Under the pieces are notes generated by a model that saw only the letters and a program-made list of their open reading frames with translations, was not told the origin of the DNA and made no database searches. A DNA stretch of 64,000 bases from JALZKA01 sp963786495 (lineage in GTDB: Bacteria; Actinomycetota; Thermoleophilia; Solirubrobacterales; 70-9), in the NCBI GenBank assembly GCA_963786495.1, contig CAWAZL010000010.1, positions 186,001 through 250,000 of the forward strand. Reading direction: 5' to 3'. Below, piece by piece: positions 53,919 through 62,740 of this stretch (positions are counted from its first letter, which is position 1; each line of letters opens with the position of its first letter). A program made the translations under genes and the position numbers.

Positions 53919-55034
53919 ATGGCTCGGATCGCAGTAGCCGTCGTTGCACTCATGCTCGCGGGGGTCTCGCTGGCCGCTGCGCCCGAGCCGCGCGCCGGTA
54001 GCGCGGGTTGCGAAGACGCAAAGGCGGAGCTGGACGACGCCAAGCAGAAGGTGAAGAAGGCGAAGAAGGCGCTCAGGAAAGCGGAAACACCGCGGGCGAA
54101 GCAGAAGGCGAAGAAGGCGCTTAGGAAGGCCAAGGACCGCCTGCAAGTCGCCAAGGAGGCCGAGGCGGCGGCATGTACCGGGGAGGTTCGGTTCGTGGTC
54201 ATCGGCGCACAGGGGAAGGGCAACACCGCCCAAGCCGAAATCGGTGCTGCGATCGACGCGAAGTGCACGGCGAGCGGATGCGACTACGTCATCGGGCTCG
54301 GAAACAACATCTTCGACGATGGCGCGGACTCGCCGACTGATGATCAGTTCGAGACGCATTTCGAGGATCCCTACGCGAACGTCGATCTTCCGTTCTGGCT
54401 TGGCTTGGGCAACCACGACTACGGCGGGGACGGGACGGGCAACGAATTCGAGAAGGCGCAGAACGAGATCGACTACACGGACGTTTCCCCGTCGGGGAAG
54501 TGGAAGATGCCCGCGGCCTACTACCGTCGCAAAGACGGGCCTGTCGAGTTCTTCACGCTCGATACGAACCTTCAGATGTACGGGATGGACGCCCAGCAGG
54601 AGACCGACGTGTCCAATTGGCTCGCTGCTTCGACCGCCGACTGGAAGATCGCGCTAGGTCTCCATGGTTATCGCTCCAACGGACCACACGGAAACGCGGG
54701 CACCTACGACGGCGTCCCGAACATCCCGGTCGTTTCGGGCCAGGGCGTCAAGGACTTCATGGAAGACCACGTCTGCGGTGAGGCGGACGTCTACTTTTCC
54801 GCCCACGACCACAGCCTTCAGTGGCTGGAACAGGACGCGACGAACTGTCCCGGCACCGAGTTGATTGTCAGCGGCACCGCCGCATCGAGCACGGAGCTCG
54901 AAGGGGACAACCCGACCCACTACGAGAGCGAGGAGCTCGGCTTCGCCTACGTCGTCATTGAGGGCAACGAGATGACGCTCGACTTCATCGACGCGGACGG
55001 TACGGTGCTGTTCTCGAAAACGATCACGAAGTAG
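53919..55034 (+). CDS. Secreted purple-acid-phosphatase-like protein with altered metal site
   Basis: 371 residues. Signal peptide (residues 1-20), a Lys/Ala coiled coil (about 33-85), then a calcineurin-like domain. Compared with tartrate-resistant phosphatases: GDxG is GAQG (Asp to Ala97), GDNxY is GNNIF (Asp to Asn129, Tyr to Phe132). GNHD (165-167), GLHG (His249) and AHDH (His296, His298) remain. Three of seven metal ligands are changed, mostly at the Fe(III) site. Either a different metal use or a non-catalytic binding protein. Confidence 0.85.
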   Translation: MARIAVAVVALMLAGVSLAAAPEPRAGSAGCEDAKAELDDAKQKVKKAKKALRKAETPRAKQKAKKALRKAKDRLQVAKEAEAAACTGEVRFVVIGAQGKGNTAQAEIGAAIDAKCTASGCDYVIGLGNNIFDDGADSPTDDQFETHFEDPYANVDLPFWLGLGNHDYGGDGTGNEFEKAQNEIDYTDVSPSGKWKMPAAYYRRKDGPVEFFTLDTNLQMYGMDAQQETDVSNWLAASTADWKIALGLHGYRSNGPHGNAGTYDGVPNIPVVSGQGVKDFMEDHVCGEADVYFSAHDHSLQWLEQDATNCPGTELIVSGTAASSTELEGDNPTHYESEELGFAYVVIEGNEMTLDFIDADGTVLFSKTITK

Positions 55035-55052
55035 CCAACCGGGCTCAACGGT

Positions 55053-56456
55053 TTGTTCGACGCTCTCACCTTCCTAGCTGCCGAGTCGCCCGAGCTCCTG
55101 CCGGCTCGAAGCCAGATGGCGTTCACGCTCGGCTTCCACATCATCCTGGCCTGCATCGGCGTCGCCTTCCCGGCGATCATGCTTATCGCCAACTACATCG
55201 GCCTGAAAAGGGACGATCCGGTCGCGCTGGAACTCGCCAAGCGCTGGTCGAAGGTCGCGGCGGTCACCTTCGCGGTCGGCGCGGTGACGGGCACCGTTCT
55301 GTCGTTTGAGTTCGGGCTCTTGTGGCCCGCATTCACAGGCCGCTTCGGCGAGGTCTTCGGGATCCTGTTCGCGATCGAGGGGATCTTCTTCTTCATCGAG
55401 GCGATCTTCATCGCGATCTACATCTACGGCTGGAAGCGAATGAGCGGGTGGGCTCACTTCTGGACCGGCGTGCCGATCGTGGTCTGTGGGATCGGGGGCG
55501 CGTTCTCCGTCGTCGCGGTCAACGGCTGGATGAACCAGCCCGGCGGCTTCACCATGGACGCCGCGGGCAACGTCACGGATGTCGAGCCGATGAAGGTGAT
55601 TTTCAACGATGCGGTGCCTTACGAGGTCCCGCACATGATCCTCGCCGCCTACATGGTCACCGGATTCCTGGTCGCCTCGGTCTATGCGGTGGGGATGATG
55701 CGGGGCCGGCGCGATCGCCACCACCGCCTCGGCCTGTTGATCCCGCTCACCGTGGCGGCGATCATGACCCCGGTCCAGCTCTTCGTCGGCGACATCGCGG
55801 CCCGCGAGATCGCAAAGGACCAACCGATCAAGTTTGCGGCGATGGCGTGCGTCCAAGAGACCGATCGCGACGTGACGGAGTACATCGGCGGCATCTGCAC
55901 CGACGATGGCGTGAAGGGCGGGATCGGCATTCCTGGCCTCAACTCGTTTCTGGTCGACTTTTCCACCAACACGGAAGTCATCGGCCTGGACTCCGTGCCC
56001 CCCGACGAGCGCCCGCCGGCAAACACGCTTCTTCACCTGTCGTTCGACGCGATGGTGGGAATCGGCACCGCCCTCTTGGGGCTGGGCCTCTGGCTGGGCA
56101 TCACATGGTGGCGCAAGCGGGACTTCCCGCAGTCGAAGTGGTTCCTCCGATCGGTAGCCGTGTCGGGCGTGGCAGCCATCGTCGCGATGGAATGCGGCTG
56201 GATCGTGACTGAGGTCGGCCGACAACCATGGGTCGTCAACGGGATCATGCGCACCGAAGAAGCGATCACGGGAGCGAGTGGCGTCTGGGTGACGTTCTCG
56301 ATCGTGTTGGTCCTCTACACGCTGCTCGGCGTCGCGACAGTGGTCGTGTTACGCAGGATGGCCGAACGGTGGCGCGAAGCCTCGGCGGACGCCGTCCAGG
56401 TCCCGTACGGACCGCGTGACGATCCGCCCTCTGAAGCTCCAGACGGCAAGGCATGA
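55053..56456 (+). CDS. cydA: Cytochrome bd quinol oxidase subunit I
   Basis: 467 residues, about nine spans, short Q-loop. Heme-ligand His in FTLGFHIILACIG (about residue 29) and the conserved GRQPW motif (EVGRQPWVVNG) are present. Terminal oxidase with high oxygen affinity. TTG start at 55053 with only a weak ribosome site. cydB overlaps by 4 bp. No cydCD follow. Confidence 0.96.
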   Translation: MFDALTFLAAESPELLPARSQMAFTLGFHIILACIGVAFPAIMLIANYIGLKRDDPVALELAKRWSKVAAVTFAVGAVTGTVLSFEFGLLWPAFTGRFGEVFGILFAIEGIFFFIEAIFIAIYIYGWKRMSGWAHFWTGVPIVVCGIGGAFSVVAVNGWMNQPGGFTMDAAGNVTDVEPMKVIFNDAVPYEVPHMILAAYMVTGFLVASVYAVGMMRGRRDRHHRLGLLIPLTVAAIMTPVQLFVGDIAAREIAKDQPIKFAAMACVQETDRDVTEYIGGICTDDGVKGGIGIPGLNSFLVDFSTNTEVIGLDSVPPDERPPANTLLHLSFDAMVGIGTALLGLGLWLGITWWRKRDFPQSKWFLRSVAVSGVAAIVAMECGWIVTEVGRQPWVVNGIMRTEEAITGASGVWVTFSIVLVLYTLLGVATVVVLRRMAERWREASADAVQVPYGPRDDPPSEAPDGKA

Positions 56457-57484
56457 GTACGGCGGATGCAGTCGCTGCGGTCCTGTGGGTTGGAGTCACG
56501 CTCTACGCCGTCTTCGGCGGCGCCGACTTCGGGGCAGGCTTCTGGGCCCTTGTCAGCGGAAGCGGGGAGAGGGGGGAGCGTGCCCGGCACCTCATCGACC
56601 GCGCCATCGGCCCTGTCTGGGAGGCGAACCACGTCTGGCTGATCTTCATCCTCGTCATTCTTTGGACCGGCTTCGCGGTCGCGTTTGAGGCGGTCACGTC
56701 GACTCTTTTCATTCCGCTCAGCCTCGCCGCGCTCGGCATCGTCCTGCGCGGGGCCGGCTTCGCCTTCCATGAGTCAAATGACCGGCTGGGCACCCGGCGG
56801 CTCGCCGAGCACCTCTTCGCGGCTTCGTCCGTTATCACGCCGTTCTTCATGGGCACTGTCGTCGGGGCGATCGCGTCAGGGCGGGTACCGGTGGGCAACG
56901 CGGCCGGCGACCCCGTCTCGAGTTGGCTTAACCCTGTCTCGATAATGGTTGGAGTCCTCTTCGTAGCGACCGGCGCCTACCTCGCCGCGGTGTTCCTGGT
57001 CAGTGACGCGCGCCGCTCCAAGGACGACGACCTCGAGACCTATTTCAGGGTCAGGGCCATGACCGCCGCCGTCATCACGGGTGTCATTGCAGTCGTCGGC
57101 ATTCTTGTCCTTCGAGAGGACGACCCATACACCTACGAGGGCCTCACGAGCGAAGGCATCCCACTCGTGATCGTCTCTGCGGTTTGCGGCCTGGGAGCGT
57201 TGCTGCTGCTTCACCGCCGCGCTCGTCGCGGCGCGCGCGAACTGGCGGTCGGCGCCGTGGTCGCGATCATCTGGGGCTGGGGGGTGGCCCAGTACCCGTA
57301 CCTCCTGCCGACCGACCTGACAATTGCAGCGGGCGCGGGCACCGACGCGACCATGACGATGGTCCTGATCGTCTTCGCCGCCGCGGTGATCCTGGTGATC
57401 CCGTCGATCGCTTTGCTCTACACGCTCACTCAGCGAAACGTCTTCGAGCCCGAGCCCGAGGCCGAGCGCGAGCGGGCCGGCTAA
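56453..57484 (+). CDS. cydB: Cytochrome bd quinol oxidase subunit II
   Basis: 343 residues, about eight spans. LWVGVTLYAVFGGADFGAGFW at the N-terminus (in part) and EANHVWLIFILVILWTGF are typical. ATG in the ATGA shared with cydA. Stop TAA overlaps the TAG of a convergent frameshifted SRPBCC gene. Confidence 0.96.
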   Translation: MSTADAVAAVLWVGVTLYAVFGGADFGAGFWALVSGSGERGERARHLIDRAIGPVWEANHVWLIFILVILWTGFAVAFEAVTSTLFIPLSLAALGIVLRGAGFAFHESNDRLGTRRLAEHLFAASSVITPFFMGTVVGAIASGRVPVGNAAGDPVSSWLNPVSIMVGVLFVATGAYLAAVFLVSDARRSKDDDLETYFRVRAMTAAVITGVIAVVGILVLREDDPYTYEGLTSEGIPLVIVSAVCGLGALLLLHRRARRGARELAVGAVVAIIWGWGVAQYPYLLPTDLTIAAGAGTDATMTMVLIVFAAAVILVIPSIALLYTLTQRNVFEPEPEAERERAG

Positions 57485-57949
57485 GCCGGCTCGGCGACCA
57501 AGTCGGCCGGCGCATTCGCAAGTCGCGCCGAGTCCTCGAGCATCCTCGTAAACGAGCGCTTGAGGGCGAACGCGAATACCGCGCCGAGCAGGCCACCTAT
57601 GAGTGGAGTGGTGACCCGGAAGGTCGAGGTCCAGAGCACGTGAGTGCCGGACGCCGTCGGCTCGAAGCGGATCGAGCCGCCATCGTGCTCGACTGGGCCA
57701 GTTGACGTCGATGATCAGGTAGTCGAGCCGGCTGGGCGCCTCATAAGCGGTGATCTCCTCGTCGAAACGCAGCGGCCATGCCTTGAGCCTGCGGACAGCG
57801 CCGACCCCGTTGCGGTCCGTAGTGCCCTCCTTGAGGAGCTCCGAGGAGCCAATCGGGCGGAACCGGTCATACCGAGCGTGGTCCGCCATCGCCTCGAACA
57901 CGCCCTCGATGGGCGCGTCAAGGTCCACCTCGAGGTTCACCTGGGACAT
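57481..57949 (-). pseudogene. SRPBCC (polyketide cyclase/CoxG-like) gene with a one-base frameshift
   Basis: Start ATG at 57949: MSQVNLEVDLDAPIEGVFEA and on to DYLIIDVNW is a good START-fold N-terminus. At about 57695-57700 an extra C (GGG on the plus strand) breaks the frame. In the next frame the fold continues (VEHDGGSIRFEPTASGTHVL, then RVTTPLIGGLLGAVFAFALK) and ends at a TAG overlapping the cydB stop. Intact it would be about 155 residues. Confidence 0.82.
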
Positions 57950-57977
57950 GGCGCAACCCTATTCGGTGCGGTCCCGG

Positions 57978-58340
57978 CTAGCTGGCCGTGTAGACGGCTC
58001 CCTTGCAGAGGTCGCCTCCGACGTTCTTCGAGAACAGCTTCACTCTGTAGATCGGACCATCGTCCTCCGTCAGCAAGCCAAACCCGCCCTCGGCCGAAGT
58101 CTTCGCCGTGTCCTGCGTCTCGAGGTCACCTTTCTCTCCGATGATCCCGGCCACCTTGCGATTGCCAACGCACTTCTGCTTGTTCGAAATCACGCGGCCC
58201 GACATAAGCAGCTTCTCATCGCCAGGGTTTAAGTCAAACGGAGCGACGTAAAGCTCCGAGTCGATCTCCGCACGTGCCGCTCCGGCGGCCGGAAGTGCAA
58301 CTGCAGCGACCAGGACGATTACCCCGATCAATCCCTTCAT
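57978..58340 (-). CDS. Small secreted protein, 120 aa
   Basis: Signal peptide MKGLIGVIVLVAAVALPAAG with cleavage near ARA-E. Mature domain of about 95 residues, beta-rich, with Cys near residues 57 and 112 (NKQKCVGNRKV, GGDLCKGAVY), similar in layout to two other small secreted proteins nearby. AAAGGCG precedes the ATG; TAGACT further up may be the -10. Confidence 0.8.
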   Translation of the reverse strand: MKGLIGVIVLVAAVALPAAGAARAEIDSELYVAPFDLNPGDEKLLMSGRVISNKQKCVGNRKVAGIIGEKGDLETQDTAKTSAEGGFGLLTEDDGPIYRVKLFSKNVGGDLCKGAVYTAS

Positions 58341-58413
58341 GATGCGCCTTTCGTCGAGTTGACCGTGGGGGAGTCTAAGGCCGCCTTGAGGCTGTCCGAA
58401 CCGCTGACGACGC

Positions 58414-60447
58414 TCAGCGCACGGTAGGGAGCCTGCGCTCGATGAACGGCCCGAGGGTCTCGGAGAAGGTGGCCGTGATGTGGGCCTCTTCGCGGTAGAC
58501 GATGACGTTCCCAATCACCCCGCGGCAGATCTCGTCAGGGCAAACGAGGGGCCGGGTGTCGACCACCGTCACGCCGGGGACGGTCCTTCCGGCAGGCACG
58601 TCGAACCTTCGGGCGGTCGGCGAATCCTCGATCTCGAATGTGCATTCGGAGAGGCTGTCGAGGTGCTCTGAGACGCAGCCGGTTACGTCAGACGGGGCCG
58701 TCGGCACGTCTACCAGCATCACGACGCTCGCGCCGGTCGCCTGAAGGCGTTCCAGGGTCTCGGAGTATGCCTCGATGAGGAGGGGGCGGCTCTCGAGGCG
58801 GCTCAGACTGTCCGAGCCGCCGGCCACGTGGTAGAAGTTCGCGCTGGCCACGATCACGAGGTCGAGACCATCGATCTGCTCAATCCTTTCGAGCGAGTTC
58901 TCGCGCCACTCGTCGCACTCGGAATAGGAGCCGTTGAGCACTCCGCTCCACACTGAGATGGATGCCGGCGTGCAACTCTGCTTCGTGAGCCCCGTGAGGA
59001 GCCAATTTTCGTCCTCGGCGATCTCCTCGATCGCGGGGAAGAACTGCAAAGCGTGCGAGTCGCCGAAAAGGACGACCTTTTGATCTGAATCGTCGGGGCC
59101 GTACGAACACTCGCCCGAATTCAGGGCCGCCTCGTCCACCAGGCAGCCGTCGTCTGCGAGGCGCCCCTTGTCGGCAGCGACCTCAACCGGGTTCGGCCGG
59201 AGGGCGGTGGCCGTCGCCTGAATCGGAGCGTCGCGCTTGAGGGCCTTGGCCCCGACGGCGTCCTGTACGGATGCCGTGCGGTAATCGGGCTTGGCCGCGG
59301 CGACCGCCCCCACCGTCGCGAGGCCGGCGACGGTGCAGGCCGCGCCGACGCCAATCGCTCGCCACGGGGGCGAAAGCAGGGCGCGTGAGCGATGGATCGG
59401 CTGCTCGATCAGGTGGTGGGTGAGAACGGCTGGGATGAACGAGGCGAACACGATGGCTGCGCTCTCGGCAAGCGACAGCGGGCCCGTCTCAACGGCGACG
59501 AAGATCAGCGCCGGCCAGTGCCACAGATACAGGCAGTAGGAGATCCGCCCTACGTACTGGATCGGGGCGCCGGTGAGGGGCCGGTATGGCATCTCCGGCC
59601 GTCCCGCTCGGATCAGCGCGGCGGCGCCCAAGCAAGGGAGGAGCGCAGCGACTCCGGGGAACCGCGTGGTCTCATCGAACAGGAGGACGGCGGCTGCGAT
59701 CGCGGCTAGGCCCGCCGTGCCCAGCGCAAACGCCGGCCTCGGGCGAAGACTCGAACGGGGCGCGAGCGCGACCAGCCCGCCGAGCCCGAGCTCCCATGCA
59801 CGCGTGAATGAGGAGAAGTACGCCTCGCCCGGCGAAGCCGGCTCCCAAAGTGCGCTGTAGAGGAAGGACGCCACCGTGAGCGCGCCGATCGCACCCGCGG
59901 CAGCCTTTCTCGACGGAGGCCGCCCGCGACGGCGCCAAAGCGCGGCGAGGCTCATCAGAAGGAGCGGCCACACGAGGTAGAACTGCTCCTCGACCGCGAG
60001 CGACCAGTAGTGCTGGAGCGGGCTCTGATCCGGTGCCGCGGCGAAGTAATCGGCGGACTGGGCAACGAAGCGCCAGTTCACGTAGTAGAGGGACGATGCG
60101 ATTGCGTCCCCGTTGACGGCTTCCTGGCGGACGGGGTTGAAGACAACAGCCGACGTCAACAGGACCGCGACGATCACGAGGGCCGCGGCAGGGAGGAGGC
60201 GACGCGCCCGGCGCGCGTAAAAGCCCACTAGGGAGATCGTGCCCCGGCTGTCCACCTCGCGCACAAGGAGCCCTGTGATCAGAAATCCCGAGATGACGTA
60301 GAAGACATCGACGCCCGCAAAGCCACCCTCGGCGAAGCCGAACTGGGCGTGGCAGAGCAGCACTGCGAGTACGGCTACGGCGCGAAGACCCTCAATGTCC
60401 GGGCGAAAGCTCGAGGCGGCCCCGCGCGTGGTCGTTGCGGTGCCCAT
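58414..60447 (-). CDS. OafA/YrhL-type acyltransferase with SGNH domain
   Basis: 677 residues. N-terminal acyltransferase-3 membrane domain (about 10-385): RPDIEGLRAVAVLAVLLCHA with the catalytic His, GFFAGVDVFYVISGFLI-like segment, YARRARRLLPAA. C-terminal SGNH domain (about 440-677): VLFGDSHALQFFPAIEEIA with the catalytic Ser, VVIASANFYHV. O-acetylates a cell-surface glycan. Acyl donor crosses the membrane; the SGNH part completes transfer. Confidence 0.93.
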   Translation of the reverse strand: MGTATTTRGAASSFRPDIEGLRAVAVLAVLLCHAQFGFAEGGFAGVDVFYVISGFLITGLLVREVDSRGTISLVGFYARRARRLLPAAALVIVAVLLTSAVVFNPVRQEAVNGDAIASSLYYVNWRFVAQSADYFAAAPDQSPLQHYWSLAVEEQFYLVWPLLLMSLAALWRRRGRPPSRKAAAGAIGALTVASFLYSALWEPASPGEAYFSSFTRAWELGLGGLVALAPRSSLRPRPAFALGTAGLAAIAAAVLLFDETTRFPGVAALLPCLGAAALIRAGRPEMPYRPLTGAPIQYVGRISYCLYLWHWPALIFVAVETGPLSLAESAAIVFASFIPAVLTHHLIEQPIHRSRALLSPPWRAIGVGAACTVAGLATVGAVAAAKPDYRTASVQDAVGAKALKRDAPIQATATALRPNPVEVAADKGRLADDGCLVDEAALNSGECSYGPDDSDQKVVLFGDSHALQFFPAIEEIAEDENWLLTGLTKQSCTPASISVWSGVLNGSYSECDEWRENSLERIEQIDGLDLVIVASANFYHVAGGSDSLSRLESRPLLIEAYSETLERLQATGASVVMLVDVPTAPSDVTGCVSEHLDSLSECTFEIEDSPTARRFDVPAGRTVPGVTVVDTRPLVCPDEICRGVIGNVIVYREEAHITATFSETLGPFIERRLPTVR

Positions 60448-60507
60448 GCCTCGGCCAGATTAGAGGTGCCTAGGCGCGCCGAAGCTGATTCTCGGCAAGC
60501 ACGCGAA

Positions 60508-60536
60508 GAGGGCCGGCCCCTCGGGGGCCGGCCCTC
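60508..60536 (-). terminator. Strong terminator hairpin
   Basis: Perfect 13-bp stem GAGGGCCGGCCCC / GGGGCCGGCCCTC with loop TCG, between the small secreted gene end and the acyltransferase start. Confidence 0.85.
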
Positions 60537-60567
60537 GTTCAGAGCGTGCGTGTCTGCTGCGCGGGCC

Positions 60568-60921
60568 TTAGTTGACCTCGACGACGTTGGACTTGTCGCC
60601 CTGGCAGTAGGTGGTGCTCTTGACCTTGGCGAAGTAGTCGCCGGGGCCCGCGCCGTTGTTGCCGGTGTTCCACTTGCCCTGCGAGTCGGTGGTGTCCATT
60701 GCCACGTACTCAGGCAGGCCGCCGACGATCTTGTAGACCTTGACCTGGCGGTCCTCGAGGCAGTTGACCGTGTCGGGGGACTTCACCTTGCCGTAGAAAT
60801 CGCCGCCGTTGTTCTTGAGGATCACGGTGGTCTCTGCCTTGTCCGCGGCGCTGGCGCCGGTGGCGGCAAATCCTGCGGCTGCGGTCACGACTGCGGTTGC
60901 GATGATGGCCTTGAGCTTCAT
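60568..60921 (-). CDS. Small secreted protein, 117 aa
   Basis: Signal peptide MKLKAIIATAVVTAAAGFAA with cleavage at ASA-A. Mature domain with TTVILKNNGGDFYGKVKS, Cys near 54 and 106 (NCLEDRQVKVYKI; YCQGDKSNVVEV) resembling a carboxypeptidase-regulatory/transthyretin-type beta-sandwich. Paralogue-like to the 122-residue protein at the right end. Confidence 0.82.
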   Translation of the reverse strand: MKLKAIIATAVVTAAAGFAATGASAADKAETTVILKNNGGDFYGKVKSPDTVNCLEDRQVKVYKIVGGLPEYVAMDTTDSQGKWNTGNNGAGPGDYFAKVKSTTYCQGDKSNVVEVN

Positions 60922-61088
60922 GTTCTTCTCTCGTTTCTGCCCCGGTGGGGCGTTGGTTGCTTGCTGAGAGAAGCTTCGCCCGGATCGGGGCCCGCTACTA
61001 GGGGCCCTTGGGCGGAATGAAGCCCACCTGGGGGGTGGTCGTTTTCATCCCTTGGTTGGGCGGCGGTGGCGATCTGGACGTAAGGGTC

Positions 61089-61484
61089 CTATTTCGACAA
61101 GCCAGCGGCTTCGAGCGCTTCCTCACGCGTGTCGCGCTGACGGAAGCCGACGATCATCCCGTGCTGCAGGTCGTAAACGCCATAGAAGTCTTCCTGGACC
61201 TCGACACCGCTGGTACGTCCGCGACCGCGCCACCGCATGGCCGTGAAAACGGAATCCCCTGCATCTGCAGCTTCCAGCAACTCAACGGTCGGAGCGTCCC
61301 ACGGCTCCAGCCAGTTGCGAAAGAACTTCTGGACCCCCGTGTGGCCGCTGTAAATCCCCGCGACACCGGCAAGGCTGATTGCCGAGGCGTCCCAGACCAC
61401 GTCCTCGGAGACGATGCCCTTCCAGTCATCCGTCCCCCAACGGTCGAATAGCTGCTTCACGATCTCCACGTTCTCCTGCGACAT
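61089..61484 (-). CDS. SnoaL-like protein, 131 aa
   Basis: NTF2-like fold starting MSQENVEIVKQLFDRW, ending EALEAAGLSK. Second gene of a tandem pair, 3 nt after its neighbour. The repeated MSQENV...EAAGLS frame marks a large actinobacterial family of unknown ligand or reaction. Confidence 0.85.
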   Translation of the reverse strand: MSQENVEIVKQLFDRWGTDDWKGIVSEDVVWDASAISLAGVAGIYSGHTGVQKFFRNWLEPWDAPTVELLEAADAGDSVFTAMRWRGRGRTSGVEVQEDFYGVYDLQHGMIVGFRQRDTREEALEAAGLSK

Positions 61485-61487
61485 CGC

Positions 61488-61889
61488 CTACTCCGACAGC
61501 CCGGCGGCTTCGAGGGCCGGAGCCCGTTCGGTGAAGCCATCGATACGCACAAACAGGCCGTCGCGGAATCTGTAGACGTCGATCGCCTGGAATTCGAGCT
61601 CGATCCCGTCGCGCCCGCGAACGCTCCAGAGATCGACCGCGAATACGCAATCCCCTGGCCCCTCGATCGTCTCCTGGACCTCGACGTGTACCGACTCCCA
61701 GGCATCGTTGACCGTCGTGATGTACTGGAGCACCTGGTCCCGACCTCGACACGGCCCTCCGAGGTCCATGCCCACGACGGCCGGTCGAAGCTCCACATCT
61801 GGATCCAGGTATTTCGCCGCCTCGTCGACGTTGCCCCGGTTGTACGCCTCCCTCATGGCAAGCAGTTTGTCCACGTTCTCCTGCGACAC
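61488..61889 (-). CDS. SnoaL-like protein, 133 aa
   Basis: Starts MSQENVDKLLAMREAYNRG and ends PALEAAGLSE. Clear paralogue of the downstream gene, from tandem duplication. DPDVELRP and FRDGLFVRIDGF are NTF2/SnoaL strands. Function unknown. Confidence 0.86.
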   Translation of the reverse strand: MSQENVDKLLAMREAYNRGNVDEAAKYLDPDVELRPAVVGMDLGGPCRGRDQVLQYITTVNDAWESVHVEVQETIEGPGDCVFAVDLWSVRGRDGIELEFQAIDVYRFRDGLFVRIDGFTERAPALEAAGLSE

Positions 61890-62198
61890 TGCCGCGCAGT
61901 ATCTCGCCTCTAGCCGCTTCTGGCATGCCGGAGGAGGGACTTGAACCCCCCGACACGCGGATTATGATTCGGCTCCTGAGGTTGCGGCTGGTTGCGGCTG
62001 GCGGTACTAAGCGCACGGGTCGTGCGTTTCCACGCCTGAATCGCACGGAGCGAGTTGCGGCTGGTCATGGATGCTGCGTTGCCCACCCGTTGCCCACTCA
62101 GGCCGCGCGAGCTACTCCGAGTTCCGGCTGCTTCTAGGGCCTCAGCCCATCGGAACTGGCCATCGCTTGAGCGGAGCGGCGAGGGATAACCTCGGCAG
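61890..62198. other. Intergenic stretch with att-like scar and short direct repeats
   Basis: No convincing gene. It holds the tRNA-Met 3'-half copy (61925-61970), three copies of GTTGCGGCTGG (61981-61991, 61991-62001, 62054-62064), two of GTTGCCCAC (62078-62086, 62089-62097) and a small hairpin CGCAC/GTGCG (62012-62026). The GATAAC -10 of the next gene lies at 62185-62190. Confidence 0.6.
61925..61970 (-). other. Duplicate of the 3' half of tRNA-Met (putative att site)
   Basis: 46 nt identical to 62641-62685 except for one inserted C, same orientation, covering the anticodon loop through the discriminator base. Direct repeats of this kind bound elements integrated into tRNA genes by tyrosine recombinases. 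Confidence 0.75.
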
Positions 62199-62603
62199 GT
62201 GCCGTCGCACCGCTCTCCGACGATTGACCGGCTCAACGCCGCTTTCAACGCCCGGGACCTCGAGAGCTGGGTGGCTCACGTCACCGAGGACTTCGAAATC
62301 GAGTCCCGCTTCACGTCGGTCGCAGGGACGATCTTTCGGGGCAGCGAAGGTGTGGTCGCGTGGTGGAACGATCTGGCTGATGCATGGGACTGGATGGAGG
62401 TGGATTTCACTGACTACGCCGATATCACGGCCGAACGGACGGTGATCCTTGGAACGCTCCGGGGGATCGGGCGTGGGAGCGGGCTTCGACTGGATGAGCC
62501 CATCGCTCAACGCTGGTACTGGCGCGAAGGGAGGCTGGCGAAGATCGACTACCTCGACCGCCGCGAAGCCGAGATGGTCATCAGGGGTCAGCTACCGCAA
62601 TAG
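62199..62603 (+). CDS. SnoaL-like protein, 134 aa, between the att-like repeats
   Basis: NTF2-like fold: IDRLNAAFNARDLESWVAHV, EDFEIESRF, TIFRGSEGVVAWW, RWYWREGRLAKIDYLDR. GTG start with GATAAC 8 nt upstream. More distant from the MSQENV pair. It is the only gene between the two tRNA-Met repeats. Function unknown. Confidence 0.82.
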   Translation: MPSHRSPTIDRLNAAFNARDLESWVAHVTEDFEIESRFTSVAGTIFRGSEGVVAWWNDLADAWDWMEVDFTDYADITAERTVILGTLRGIGRGSGLRLDEPIAQRWYWREGRLAKIDYLDRREAEMVIRGQLPQ

Positions 62604-62641
62604 AGAGTGGATTTGAACGTAGAGTCACGGTTCCTTGAGAA

Positions 62642-62715
62642 TGCCGGAGGAGGGACTTGAACCCCCGACACGCGGATTATGATTCCGCTGCTCTAACCAG
62701 CTGAGCTACTCCGGC
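62642..62715 (-). tRNA. tRNA-Met (anticodon CAT)
   Basis: 74 nt. Acceptor GCCGGAG/CTCCGGC, D-arm GCTC-AGCTGGTTA-GAGC, anticodon stem GCGGA/TCCGC with loop ATCATAA giving CAT, T-loop TTCAAGT. CCA not encoded. Elongator Met is most likely, though an Ile2 tRNA with modified C34 cannot be excluded. Confidence 0.93.
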
Positions 62716-62740
62716 GGGGCCATCGATCGTAGCTTCAGGC

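Noticed and set aside
61910..62248. 112-codon minus-strand frame across the tRNA-Met scar as an integrase remnant
   Set aside because: No tyrosine-recombinase motif (no R-H-R-Y pattern); it is made of the repeats and the tRNA copy.
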